From Spectribacter acetivorans (GTDB lineage: Bacteria; Pseudomonadota; Gammaproteobacteria; Nevskiales; Salinisphaeraceae), in assembly GCF_031846305.1 (NCBI RefSeq), contig NZ_JAVRHY010000001.1:62001-126000 (forward strand): a stretch of DNA of 64,000 bases, read 5' to 3'. The notes under the pieces are model-generated. The model ran no database searches. It saw only the letters and a list, made by a program, of their open reading frames with translations, and had not been told where the DNA came from. The position numbers were made by a program, and so were the translations under genes. Shown in pieces: positions 24,711 to 32,281 of the stretch (position 1 is its first letter; the number at the start of each line of letters is the position of its first letter).

Positions 24711-25973
24711 TCAGGCTTCGCCCAGCACGGTTGCCATCGGGTCGTAGCCGTCCCGCCGCATGAGTTCGTGCAGGCGCCGGCGACGGATGCCCATGTTGCC
24801 GCCGTCGTAGACCGGAAAGCAAAGGGCGTCCTGCAGCAGGCCGGCCAGCGGGGTGGTATCGGTATAGCTGTCCACGCCGACCAGGCGCATGGCGTCGTAG
24901 ACCACCTGCACGCAGGTTTCAGACGCGAAGATCTTGGTCATGGTGGGCAGTTCCTCGGCCGCGCCGTGGGTGCGGTCGAGTTCCACGCAGGCTTTCCAGG
25001 CCATGTAGCGGCAGGCTTCCAGCCGGGTCTTCATGTCCACCAGCATGTAGCCGGCGTTCTGGTGGTCGATTACCGGCACGGCGCCGCCGCGTTTCTGGGT
25101 GGTGCAGAAGTCGTGGGCGAACTCGAAGGCCGCCCGCATGACCCCGACGCAGGCGGCGCCGATCAGGCCAGCGGTCCAGGAAAAAGTCTTGTACTTGATC
25201 TCGATGCCGTCACCGGGCTGGCCCAGGATGTGTCCCAGCGGAACCCGCACGTTGTTGAAATGCATGATCGGCGAGACCACGCCGCGGTGGCCGGGGGAGT
25301 CGTGGTAGCCGACGATCTCGATGCCGGGGGTGTTGCCCGGCACCATGATGATGGCCAGGGATTCCTGGGGCGGCACGTCCCGGTTGCCGGCTTCATCCGC
25401 CCGGCAGACCACCGAAAACAGGTGGGCGCCCTTACCGTCCCACCCGCTGCCGTTGGTGGTGTACTGCTTCCTGCCGTTTATAACCCATTCGTCGCCCTCG
25501 CGGTGGGCGAAGGTCTGCATGCCCGCGCCGGGGTCGGGGCAGTCGAAGTTGGCGGCGCCGCCGACGTCCGAGAAGGCCAGGGCAGCCAGCCGGTTGGCCG
25601 GATCGGCGACGATGTCGGGCAGGAAACGCTGCTTCTGCTCGTGAGTGCCGTGCAGCAGCAGCGGCTGCAGGCCCAGACCCACCGCGAGCATGGTGGAGGG
25701 CACGCTCACGTCCACCGCCATCAGTTCCTCGGCGGCAATGGCAAGGTCGATGTTGGAGAATCCGGCGCCGCCGTATTCGGTGGGCAGCAGGGCATGGATG
25801 AACCCGGCCTCGGCCACCTGATCGAAGAAGGGCTTGGTGGCGAAGAAGCGCTGCTCCGGTCGATCGTGCCCAGCCATGGCCGGGCGTACGCCGGATAGCA
25901 CGTTCTGCGCGAAGGCCCGCGCGTCGGCCTGCAGCTTGAGTTGTTCGGGGGTGAGGGTGAAGTCGATTGCCAC
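24711..25973 (-). CDS. Acyl-CoA dehydrogenase-superfamily flavoprotein with Asp as catalytic base (nitroalkane oxidase-like)
   Basis: A 420-residue protein with the full acyl-CoA dehydrogenase fold: N-terminal helices, LPTEYGGAGFSNIDLAIAAEE in parts, middle beta domain (ALAFSDVGGAANF, WVINGRKQYTTNGS), and C-terminal helices. The catalytic position, Glu in YEG of ordinary acyl-CoA dehydrogenases, is Asp390 in VYDGGNMGIRRRR. Nitroalkane oxidase uses Asp at this place (Asp402 in the Fusarium enzyme) with Arg seven residues on, also present here (Arg397). So the product could oxidise nitroalkanes, or be a dehydrogenase with an unusual base. It is monocistronic and the physiological substrate is unknown. 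Confidence 0.75.
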   Translation of the reverse strand: MAIDFTLTPEQLKLQADARAFAQNVLSGVRPAMAGHDRPEQRFFATKPFFDQVAEAGFIHALLPTEYGGAGFSNIDLAIAAEELMAVDVSVPSTMLAVGLGLQPLLLHGTHEQKQRFLPDIVADPANRLAALAFSDVGGAANFDCPDPGAGMQTFAHREGDEWVINGRKQYTTNGSGWDGKGAHLFSVVCRADEAGNRDVPPQESLAIIMVPGNTPGIEIVGYHDSPGHRGVVSPIMHFNNVRVPLGHILGQPGDGIEIKYKTFSWTAGLIGAACVGVMRAAFEFAHDFCTTQKRGGAVPVIDHQNAGYMLVDMKTRLEACRYMAWKACVELDRTHGAAEELPTMTKIFASETCVQVVYDAMRLVGVDSYTDTTPLAGLLQDALCFPVYDGGNMGIRRRRLHELMRRDGYDPMATVLGEA

Positions 25974-26027
25974 GTGCGAAGCCTTGCGTTTGCCTGAGGT
26001 TGGCCCAGCTTAGCGCGCCGGCAGCGG

Positions 26028-26312
26028 TTAGCGGTAAATCTCCCGGCGATGGCCGATCCGGACCACCAGCACCCGCAGGATATCGTCTTCGATATGGCAG
26101 ATGACGCGGTAGGCACCGACCCGGTACCGCCAGTATTCGCGGTGCTCGCCCTGCAGCGGTTTGCCGTATTGGCGGGGATCGTCAACGGTTGCCAGCTTTC
26201 GGGCCAGGTACCGAGTGATGCGGCGCGCGTGCTGGGGGTCCAGTTTTTTCAATGCTTTTGTCGCACTGCTGGAAAGCTCAATCCGCCAGGCCAAGCTCCC
26301 GCTCCAGCTCAT
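26028..26312 (-). CDS. RelE/ParE-family toxin
   Basis: A 94-residue toxin of a type II module. Family features are SSSATKALKKLDPQHARRI, DPRQYGKPLQGEHREYWRYRVGAYRVICHI in parts, and the C-terminal VLVVRIGHRREIYR. Most RelE relatives with this pattern cut mRNA at the ribosome. The gene overlaps the antitoxin gene; the start is either ATG 26312 or TTG 26291, the latter having GGGAG just upstream and giving a more typical N-terminus. Confidence 0.85.
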   Translation of the reverse strand: MSWSGSLAWRIELSSSATKALKKLDPQHARRITRYLARKLATVDDPRQYGKPLQGEHREYWRYRVGAYRVICHIEDDILRVLVVRIGHRREIYR

Positions 26313-26511
26313 CGAGGCTATACGTGGTTTCGGCGCCGCTTTCCAGTCGGTCCATGACCTGATCGGCCAGATAGATATCTTCCAGATCGTCCATGTAGTT
26401 CACGACTGCTTCGCGGACATAGAAAGTCTTGGTGCGGCCAGTCAGTGTGGCAAGCCGTTCCAGTCGGGCGTGCAGTTCGTCCTCGGCCCGGAAGTTGATC
26501 ATGCGACTCAT
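26278..26511 (-). CDS. RelB-type ribbon-helix-helix antitoxin
   Basis: A 77-residue antitoxin upstream of and overlapping the toxin gene. The N-terminus (MSRMINFRAEDELHARLERL then LTGRTKTFYVREAVVNY) is a ribbon-helix-helix DNA-binding domain; the acidic C-terminus (ESGAETTYSLDELERELGLAD in parts) should wrap the toxin. It is expected to repress its own promoter together with the toxin; an inverted repeat lies 16 bases upstream of the start. Confidence 0.85.
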   Translation of the reverse strand: MSRMINFRAEDELHARLERLATLTGRTKTFYVREAVVNYMDDLEDIYLADQVMDRLESGAETTYSLDELERELGLAD

Positions 26512-26526
26512 GGTAAGACAGCATAA

Positions 26527-26546
26527 ATGATTGACGTGTAAATCAT
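26527..26546. promoter_or_regulatory. Probable operator of the toxin-antitoxin module
   Basis: ATGATT (26527-26532) and AATCAT (26541-26546) form a perfect inverted repeat with an 8-base spacer in an AT-rich patch directly upstream of the antitoxin gene. Ribbon-helix-helix antitoxins usually bind such sites for autorepression. Confidence 0.5.
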
Positions 26547-26615
26547 AGTGTGTCGATCGAGTCTGTCAAGCCGCCTTGGTGGGCGTGATGCGACGACCGG
26601 GCGAATGCTGGGCGT

Positions 26616-26644
26616 CTTGAAACTGTTATCCGTCGCCGCTATCT
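26616..26644 (+). promoter_or_regulatory. Probable sigma-32 (RpoH) heat-shock promoter of htpX
   Basis: CTTGAAA (26616-26622) is a perfect sigma-32 -35 element. After a 14-base spacer comes CGCTATCT (26637-26644), matching CCCCATNT at five of seven fixed positions. The start of htpX is 35 bases downstream. htpX is a known heat-shock gene in E. coli. Confidence 0.65.
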
Positions 26645-26679
26645 AAACCTCAGTTCGTCCTCCCGGAGACTTCCTCACG

Positions 26680-27546
26680 ATGAAACGCATTCTCCTGTTC
26701 CTGGGCACCAATCTGGCCATCCTGCTGGTGCTGTCGGCCTTCATTCAGATTTTCGGGCTGGATCAGTGGCTGGCCGAGAAGGGCGTCGGCAATACCACCG
26801 GCCTGTTCGTGCTGGCAGCCGTGTTCGGCATGGGTGGTTCGTTCATTTCGCTGGCCATCTCCAAATGGATGGCCAAGCGCATGATGGGCGTGCGCATTAT
26901 CGAGAATCCGGCCAATGCCGCCGAGCAGTGGCTGGTGCAGACGGTGCAGCGCCAGGCCCGGGCCGCCGGCATCGGCATGCCGGAGGTGGGCGTGTTCGAG
27001 TCACCGGTGATGAATGCGTTTGCCACCGGCATGAGCCGCAACGACGCCCTGGTGGCGGTCAGTACCGGCCTGTTGCAGAACATGGACCGTGACGGCGTGG
27101 AGGCGGTACTGGCCCACGAGGTTAGCCATATCGCTAATGGCGACATGGTGACCATGGGGCTACTGCAGGGCGTTCTGAACACCTTCGTGATTTTCTTCGC
27201 CCACATCGTGGCGCGCATGCTGATGCGCGACGAACGCGGCGGCGGTCTGGCCTATTTCGGCGTGGTGATTGCGCTCGAGATCGTGTTCGGGCTGCTGGCC
27301 AGTATCATCGTGGCGGCGTTCTCGCGCTACCGCGAATACCGGGCCGACGCGGGCGGTGCCCATCTGGCCAGCCGGCGCAAGATGATCAGCGCGCTGGAAT
27401 CGCTGCAGAAGACCTACGGCCAGAGCGACATGCCCAAGGAAATGGCCGCGTTCGGCATCTCCGGCACGCTCGGTCATGGCCTGAAGAAGCTGTTCGCCAG
27501 CCATCCGCCGCTGGAGCAGCGGATTGCGGCCTTGAAGCAGGGCTAG
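26680..27546 (+). CDS. htpX: Membrane zinc metalloprotease HtpX
   Basis: HtpX degrades misfolded inner-membrane proteins, overlapping in role with FtsH. The 288-residue product has two N-terminal membrane segments (residues 4-25 and 40-62), the zinc site HEVSH at 146-150 followed by IANGDM, two more hydrophobic segments (about 155-215), and the third ligand region in YREYRADAGGAHL. The C-terminus ASHPPLEQRIAAL is typical. A ribosome site CGGAG is seen about ten bases before ATG 26680. A sigma-32-like promoter precedes it. Confidence 0.96.
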   Translation: MKRILLFLGTNLAILLVLSAFIQIFGLDQWLAEKGVGNTTGLFVLAAVFGMGGSFISLAISKWMAKRMMGVRIIENPANAAEQWLVQTVQRQARAAGIGMPEVGVFESPVMNAFATGMSRNDALVAVSTGLLQNMDRDGVEAVLAHEVSHIANGDMVTMGLLQGVLNTFVIFFAHIVARMLMRDERGGGLAYFGVVIALEIVFGLLASIIVAAFSRYREYRADAGGAHLASRRKMISALESLQKTYGQSDMPKEMAAFGISGTLGHGLKKLFASHPPLEQRIAALKQG

Positions 27547-27568
27547 GCCGGCCGGTTCTCGCCGGCGA

Positions 27569-29593
27569 TCAGGCCTCGGCGGTATCGGGTTCGTGAACGC
27601 GACGACCCTGGATGAAGTTGATGCCGTGCTGCCACAGCCGGGCCATGCTGTTGGCGTCCTGCACATGGCCGGCCACGATCCGCATGCTGGCGGCCCGGGC
27701 GGCAGCGACGGCCTGGGTCAGCGCCTCGTCGCCGTCGCCGACCAGGATTTCAGTCTGATCGGCGTCCAGGCGAACGAAACCCGCCCGTAGATCGGCCGCG
27801 AGCCGGCTTGCGTCGGGATGGTTGGCGTAACCGTCAATGGCCACACCGAGCCCCAGGGACTGGCAGGCGCTGGCCAGCGTCTGGGCCTGACGCGGCGCGG
27901 CCGCCACGTCGGTTTCCTGCAGCACGAACCAGACCTTGCCGGACGCGTCCTTGCGGCCGCGTGCCTGGGTGCCAAGCCATTTGGCGAAGGCCTCCGCCTG
28001 CTGCACCGACGCCGCGGATAGCGGCAGGAAAATCTCGCCCCCCGCCTCGCCTTGTGTGCGAGCCAGGACCTGCGTCGTTGCCCAGCGATCGATGTCGGAA
28101 AGCAGTCCGGCGGCTTCCGCCTGTTCGCGAAACTCGTCAAAGCGCAGCGGCCGCCCGTCGCCGCGGTTCCAGCGAAGCAGGGCGTCGTAATGGGGGCCGG
28201 TATCACCTTCCAGACTGGTGATTTCCAGGTAGGCCAGGGCCAGTTGGTCGTTCGCGATCGCTGCGCCAAGGGCTTCGGCGCGATCCGTGGTGGACGTCGG
28301 TTGCTCGGATTCGACACCGGTGGCCGGCGCGGCATCGCGCTTGCCCAGCCGGTCCACCTGATTGCCGGTGCGGTCGGATAGCTGAAGTGCCAGCCGCGCG
28401 GTTCGAAGGAAGCGCTTGGCATCGTCGCCGTCGGCGGCCAGCGCGGCCACCGCGATGCTTGCCGTCACTGAGGCGGTCTGTTGATCCTCGCCGAAGGCTT
28501 CCCGGGCGATGGCTTCGCGGATGGTTTCCGCCTGTTCGGTCAGCGCATCGGCGTTCTCGCGGTGCATCAGCAACGCCAGGCCCGGTGCCGCCAGCCGGAA
28601 GCCGTGGTCGGAATCGCCGAGCAGGCTGAGGGTGAAAGCGAACACCTCGTCGGCGATGCGATCGGCGGCAGCCGGTCCCAGACGATCCTGCAGGCCGGCG
28701 AAGTCGTCCAGATGCAGGCAAAGCAGCCCCGGGCTGCCGGCATCGTGAGGCCGCAAGGACTGGAGCGCCTGGTATAGCGCCTGCCGTCCGGTGGTGATCG
28801 GATCGCGCGGAACCGGGGCGGTTTCATCCGGCGGCGTGACCAGCAATTCCACCCGGCCCGGCTGATCCCCGGTGGCGGGGCGACAGCGCACGGACAGGGT
28901 GACCGGGCTGTCGTCCATGCGCTGGCCGGTAATCGTGAGCAGCGGCGGGGCGCTGGTGCCCTGCGCGCAATCCTTTAATGTTTGTTTGACGGTGGGACGG
29001 TCATCCGGGTGCACCAGGTCCATCAGCGGCACACCCGCCAATTCCTCGGTGTCGGGAAAGCCGAACAGGCTTGCGAACTCGTCGTTGACCTGCTCGAAGA
29101 TGCCGTCGTCGATCACCGCCCGGGCCTCGCGGCTGTCCGCGATCAGCGCATCCAGGCGCCCGCGGCAGTCCGCCAGCTGGGCCTGCAGCACACTGGCCTG
29201 GCGCATCCGTTCGGCCTCGCGAAGATGGCGGGTCAGCACCAGTTCCAGTAGATCCGGGTCGGCGGGGTCGACCGCATCGCGGGCGCCGGCGCGCAGCAGC
29301 TCGGTCCGGCGTCTGGCATCGGCCAGGGCGATCAACGGCACGCGGGGTGCGGCATTCACGCATAGCCCGAGAATCCGGTCCAGCGCGGCCGAATCGTCGG
29401 CGGCGCAGGCGATCAGCGCGGGGTCGTGATGGGTGAGCTGATCACCCAGCGCGCCGGCCTGCTCGAGCCAGGCCACGGTGACGTTCTCGCCGGCCGCCCG
29501 CAGGGCGTTGCGCAGGGTTTCCGCGCTGTTTTCCCGCGGGGCGATCACCAGAATGGTGGCCGATGACGGGGCGGCGGACGGCGCGGCACTCAC
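27569..29593 (-). CDS. fimX: FimX-like REC-PAS-GGDEF-EAL protein with degenerate catalytic motifs
   Basis: A 674-residue signalling protein. Domains in order: receiver-like (residues 12-130) without clear phosphoacceptor pattern; PAS (about 150-255, VNDEFASLFGFPDTEEL); GGDEF (about 265-405) where the motif reads AAPGL, so no cyclase activity is expected; EAL (about 430-665) where the EAL position reads DAL (YDALLRW) and the downstream catalytic acidic residues are changed, with QGR near the end. Length and layout match FimX of Pseudomonas and Xanthomonas (about 690 aa), a c-di-GMP receptor for type IV pilus assembly. The start overlaps the epmB stop by four bases. fimV is also in the window. 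Confidence 0.75.
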   Translation of the reverse strand: MSAAPSAAPSSATILVIAPRENSAETLRNALRAAGENVTVAWLEQAGALGDQLTHHDPALIACAADDSAALDRILGLCVNAAPRVPLIALADARRRTELLRAGARDAVDPADPDLLELVLTRHLREAERMRQASVLQAQLADCRGRLDALIADSREARAVIDDGIFEQVNDEFASLFGFPDTEELAGVPLMDLVHPDDRPTVKQTLKDCAQGTSAPPLLTITGQRMDDSPVTLSVRCRPATGDQPGRVELLVTPPDETAPVPRDPITTGRQALYQALQSLRPHDAGSPGLLCLHLDDFAGLQDRLGPAAADRIADEVFAFTLSLLGDSDHGFRLAAPGLALLMHRENADALTEQAETIREAIAREAFGEDQQTASVTASIAVAALAADGDDAKRFLRTARLALQLSDRTGNQVDRLGKRDAAPATGVESEQPTSTTDRAEALGAAIANDQLALAYLEITSLEGDTGPHYDALLRWNRGDGRPLRFDEFREQAEAAGLLSDIDRWATTQVLARTQGEAGGEIFLPLSAASVQQAEAFAKWLGTQARGRKDASGKVWFVLQETDVAAAPRQAQTLASACQSLGLGVAIDGYANHPDASRLAADLRAGFVRLDADQTEILVGDGDEALTQAVAAARAASMRIVAGHVQDANSMARLWQHGINFIQGRRVHEPDTAEA

Positions 29594-30654
29594 GTTGCAG
29601 TATCTCCCGGAGCGGCATCCATGCCGATGATTGTCTTGCTGGCCCGGCCGGCTTCTTCCAGCGCCAGATGCGGCACCAGGTAGCCCGGCAGGCGGGCGGA
29701 AAGCTCGCGGTAGAGGCGCTGCGCCCGTTCGCGCGGTACGTCGAAATGGGCGGCACCCCGAACCCGGTCGAGCAGGTGCAGATAGTAGGGGATCACGCCC
29801 TGCGCGAACAGCCGTTCGCTCAACGCCGCCAGCACCTCGGCATCATCGTTGACGCCGGCCAGCAGGACCGCCTGGTTGAACAGCGTGGCGCCCGTTCCCT
29901 GTAACCGGCGCAGGGCCAGGCCGGTATCGGTGTCGAGTTCCTGCGGATGATTGACGTGCACCACGACTACCGTCTGCAGCCGGGTGTCACCCAGCCAGGC
30001 CAGCAGCGCATCGTCCACGCGCCCCGGGATCACGATTGGCTGCCGGGTGTGCAGACGCAGTCGCTCAATGTGGGGGATGCGGTCCAGAGCCCGGACCAGT
30101 TCCGCCAGTTTGTGATCGGCCAGGGACAGCGGATCGCCGCCGGACAGGATCACCTCGCGGATGCTGGCGTCCGCGCGCAGCTGCTGCAGCGCCCCCCGCC
30201 ACTGCTGGCGTGCCGCATTCTCGTCGGCGTACGGGAAATGCCGGCGGAAGCAGTACCGGCAGTGCACGCCGCAGGCACCGGTGGCGATCAGCAGGGCCCG
30301 GCCGGCGTACTTGTGGATGATGCCGTCGCCTCTCAGGCTGGCCAGATCGCCGACGGCGTCGAGATCGTAGCCGGGTACGTCGTCGCCTTCCGCGCCCCGC
30401 GGCCAGATCTGGCGCAGCAGCGGGTCGTCCGGGTCGCCCCGGCGCATTCGGGCCACGAACGGTCGGGGCACGCGCAGCCGGAACAGCTGGTTCCCGGTCG
30501 CGGCCCCCGCGAGCCCGGACGCGGGCAGGTCCAGCATCGTCAGCAACTCCCGCGGATCGGTCACCGCGTCAGCCATTTCCCGCTGCCAGGCGGGCGGGCT
30601 TTGGGATAGACTACGCGGCCGGCTGCCGGCGGGCGGGGCGTCTTGCGTGAGCAT
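29590..30654 (-). CDS. epmB: EF-P beta-lysylation protein EpmB (lysine 2,3-aminomutase)
   Basis: EpmB is a radical-SAM, PLP-dependent enzyme that turns (S)-alpha-lysine into (R)-beta-lysine for attachment to EF-P. The 354-residue product has the cluster motif CGVHCRYC (Cys128, 132, 135), EVILSGGDPLSL, the LHTRQPIVIPGR block, VVVHVNHPQE and a C-terminal PLP lysine in ASKTIIGMD. ATG 30654 is preceded by no strong ribosome site; an in-frame extension to 30897 overlaps efp and is rejected. It is divergent from efp with 61 bases between. Confidence 0.95.
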   Translation of the reverse strand: MLTQDAPPAGSRPRSLSQSPPAWQREMADAVTDPRELLTMLDLPASGLAGAATGNQLFRLRVPRPFVARMRRGDPDDPLLRQIWPRGAEGDDVPGYDLDAVGDLASLRGDGIIHKYAGRALLIATGACGVHCRYCFRRHFPYADENAARQQWRGALQQLRADASIREVILSGGDPLSLADHKLAELVRALDRIPHIERLRLHTRQPIVIPGRVDDALLAWLGDTRLQTVVVVHVNHPQELDTDTGLALRRLQGTGATLFNQAVLLAGVNDDAEVLAALSERLFAQGVIPYYLHLLDRVRGAAHFDVPRERAQRLYRELSARLPGYLVPHLALEEAGRASKTIIGMDAAPGDTAT

Positions 30655-30715
30655 GACGGCAGTGTAGAGCGCCGGCCGGCGTGTCTCCAAAACTTTTGTC
30701 AACGGACTACCCAAG

Positions 30716-31279
30716 ATGGCGACTTTCAGCACCAACCAGTTCAAGGGCGGCCTCAAGATTCTGCTCGACGGCGATCCCTTCACGATTCTGGAAAACGAGT
30801 TCGTCAAGCCGGGCAAGGGGCAGGCCTTCAACCGTGTCAAGGTGCGAAACCTCAAGACCGGGCGCACCATCGAACGTACCTTCAAGTCGGGCGACACGGT
30901 CGAGGCCGCCGACGTGATGGAACTGGATCTGCAATTCCTCTACTCGGACGGCGAGTTCTGGCACTTCATGGAGCCCAACAGCTTCGAACAGCACCAGGCC
31001 CCCGATGCGGTGGTGGGCGAGGCCGGCCAGTGGCTGCGCCCGCAGGATGAATGCAAGGTCATCCTCTGGAACAACGAGCCGCTGTCGATCGAGGCGCCGA
31101 ACTTCGTGAGCCTGGCCGTGAGCCAGACCGATCCGGGCGTGCGCGGCGACACCTCCAGCGGCGGCAGCAAGCCGGCCACCCTGGAAACCGGCGCCGTGAT
31201 CCGCGTGCCGCTGTTCATCGAGGAAGGCGAGGTGCTCAAGGTGGACACCCGCAAGGGCGAATACGTCTCCCGCGCCTGA
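30716..31279 (+). CDS. efp: Translation elongation factor P
   Basis: EF-P relieves ribosome stalling at polyproline. The 187-residue product has the KOW-like domain I with the modified loop VKPGKGQAF, the target being Lys34, then two OB domains; the C-terminus LKVDTRKGEYVSR is typical. Lysine at 34 fits beta-lysylation by EpmA/EpmB, both encoded here, and not the arginine type of Pseudomonas (rhamnosylated). So the window contains target, ligase and mutase together; EpmC is not seen. Confidence 0.97.
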   Translation: MATFSTNQFKGGLKILLDGDPFTILENEFVKPGKGQAFNRVKVRNLKTGRTIERTFKSGDTVEAADVMELDLQFLYSDGEFWHFMEPNSFEQHQAPDAVVGEAGQWLRPQDECKVILWNNEPLSIEAPNFVSLAVSQTDPGVRGDTSSGGSKPATLETGAVIRVPLFIEEGEVLKVDTRKGEYVSRA

Positions 31280-31284
31280 TTGCC

Positions 31285-31304
31285 GGGCACCGCCTCCGGT
31301 GCCC
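31285..31304 (+). terminator. Hairpin between efp and epmA
   Basis: GGGCACCG (31285-31292), loop CCTC, CGGTGCCC (31297-31304): eight perfect pairs in the 42-base gap. It lacks a T tract. It may weaken read-through so that less EpmA than EF-P is made, or protect the efp mRNA end. Confidence 0.4.
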
Positions 31305-31321
31305 GCCACCCCGACTCCGTC

Positions 31322-32281
31322 GTGACCGAGCCGACCTGGCAGCCCTCCGCCACCCCGGAAACGCTGCGTCGGCGCGCCCGGCTGCTGGCCGACATCCGCG
31401 CGTTCTTCGCACGCCGGGACGTGCTTGAAGCCGACGTGCCGGCGCTATCGGCCGCGGCGGCCCAGGAACCGCAACTGGACAGCCTGGCCTGCGGCGACGC
31501 CGGCTGGCTGCATACCTCGCCGGAATTCGGTCTCAAGCGCCTGCTGGCAGCCGGCATCGGGCCCGTCTATCAGTTATCTCACGTATTCCGGGCGGGCGAG
31601 ACCGGTCGCTGGCACAACCCCGAATTCAGCATGCTGGAATGGTACCGGCCGGGCTGGGGCTATCCGGCCGTTCTGGCGGAGACCGAGGCATTGCTGGTCG
31701 AACTCGGGGCGCCGCCGCTGGCGCGAGTCGGTTTCGACGAGGTATTCACGCGGCTGACCGGCCTCGACTGGCGCCGGGCTGGCGCCGACGAACTGCAGCA
31801 GCGGGCCGCCGGGGCCGGTCTGGCCCCGGAATCCGAGCCCGCGGGCCTGGATGACGCCCGGCGGTTCGAGTTCTGGCTAGATGCCCTGGTCGGGCTGGTG
31901 CTGGGGCCGGATCTTGGCCGGTCGGCACCTTGCGCCGTCTGCGACTGGCCGCCGTCACTGGCCGGACTCACGCGGATTCGGCCGGGGGCGATGCCGGTGG
32001 CGGAACGTTTCGAGATCTACTGGCAGGGCGTGGAGCTGGCCAATGGCGGCACCGAACTCACTGACGCCGCCACGCTGCGCGAGCGATTCGACCGGGATGC
32101 CGCCACGCGCCGGGCGCTCGGCAAGCCCTGTCTGCCGGTCGACCGGGCGCTGCCGGCCGCGATGGATGCCGGGTTACCGGACTGCGCCGGCGTGGCGCTG
32201 GGCGTGGACCGGCTGCTGGCACTCCTGCTCGGCTTCGACTCGCTTGCGCCCGCGTTGCCCTTCGCGGCCGATCGCTCTTAG
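31322..32281 (+). CDS. epmA: EF-P--(R)-beta-lysine ligase EpmA
   Basis: EpmA is a paralogue of the lysyl-tRNA synthetase catalytic core that ligates beta-lysine to EF-P Lys34. The 319-residue product has no anticodon-binding domain. Class II signatures: LHTSPEFGLKRLLAAG, VYQLSHVFRAGETGRWHNPEF in parts, MLEWYRPG, FEIYWQGVELANGGTEL in parts, and motif 3 GVALGVDRLLALLLG. GTG 31322 is chosen because the family N-terminus starts there; a TTG at 31280 would use the hairpin as codons. The stop overlaps the convergent psd stop by four bases. Confidence 0.95.
   Translation: MTEPTWQPSATPETLRRRARLLADIRAFFARRDVLEADVPALSAAAAQEPQLDSLACGDAGWLHTSPEFGLKRLLAAGIGPVYQLSHVFRAGETGRWHNPEFSMLEWYRPGWGYPAVLAETEALLVELGAPPLARVGFDEVFTRLTGLDWRRAGADELQQRAAGAGLAPESEPAGLDDARRFEFWLDALVGLVLGPDLGRSAPCAVCDWPPSLAGLTRIRPGAMPVAERFEIYWQGVELANGGTELTDAATLRERFDRDAATRRALGKPCLPVDRALPAAMDAGLPDCAGVALGVDRLLALLLGFDSLAPALPFAADRS

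Noticed and set aside
27547..27566. GCCGGC inverted repeat between htpX and the FimX-like gene
   Set aside because: Six-base GC palindromes are frequent at this composition and no T tract follows on either strand.
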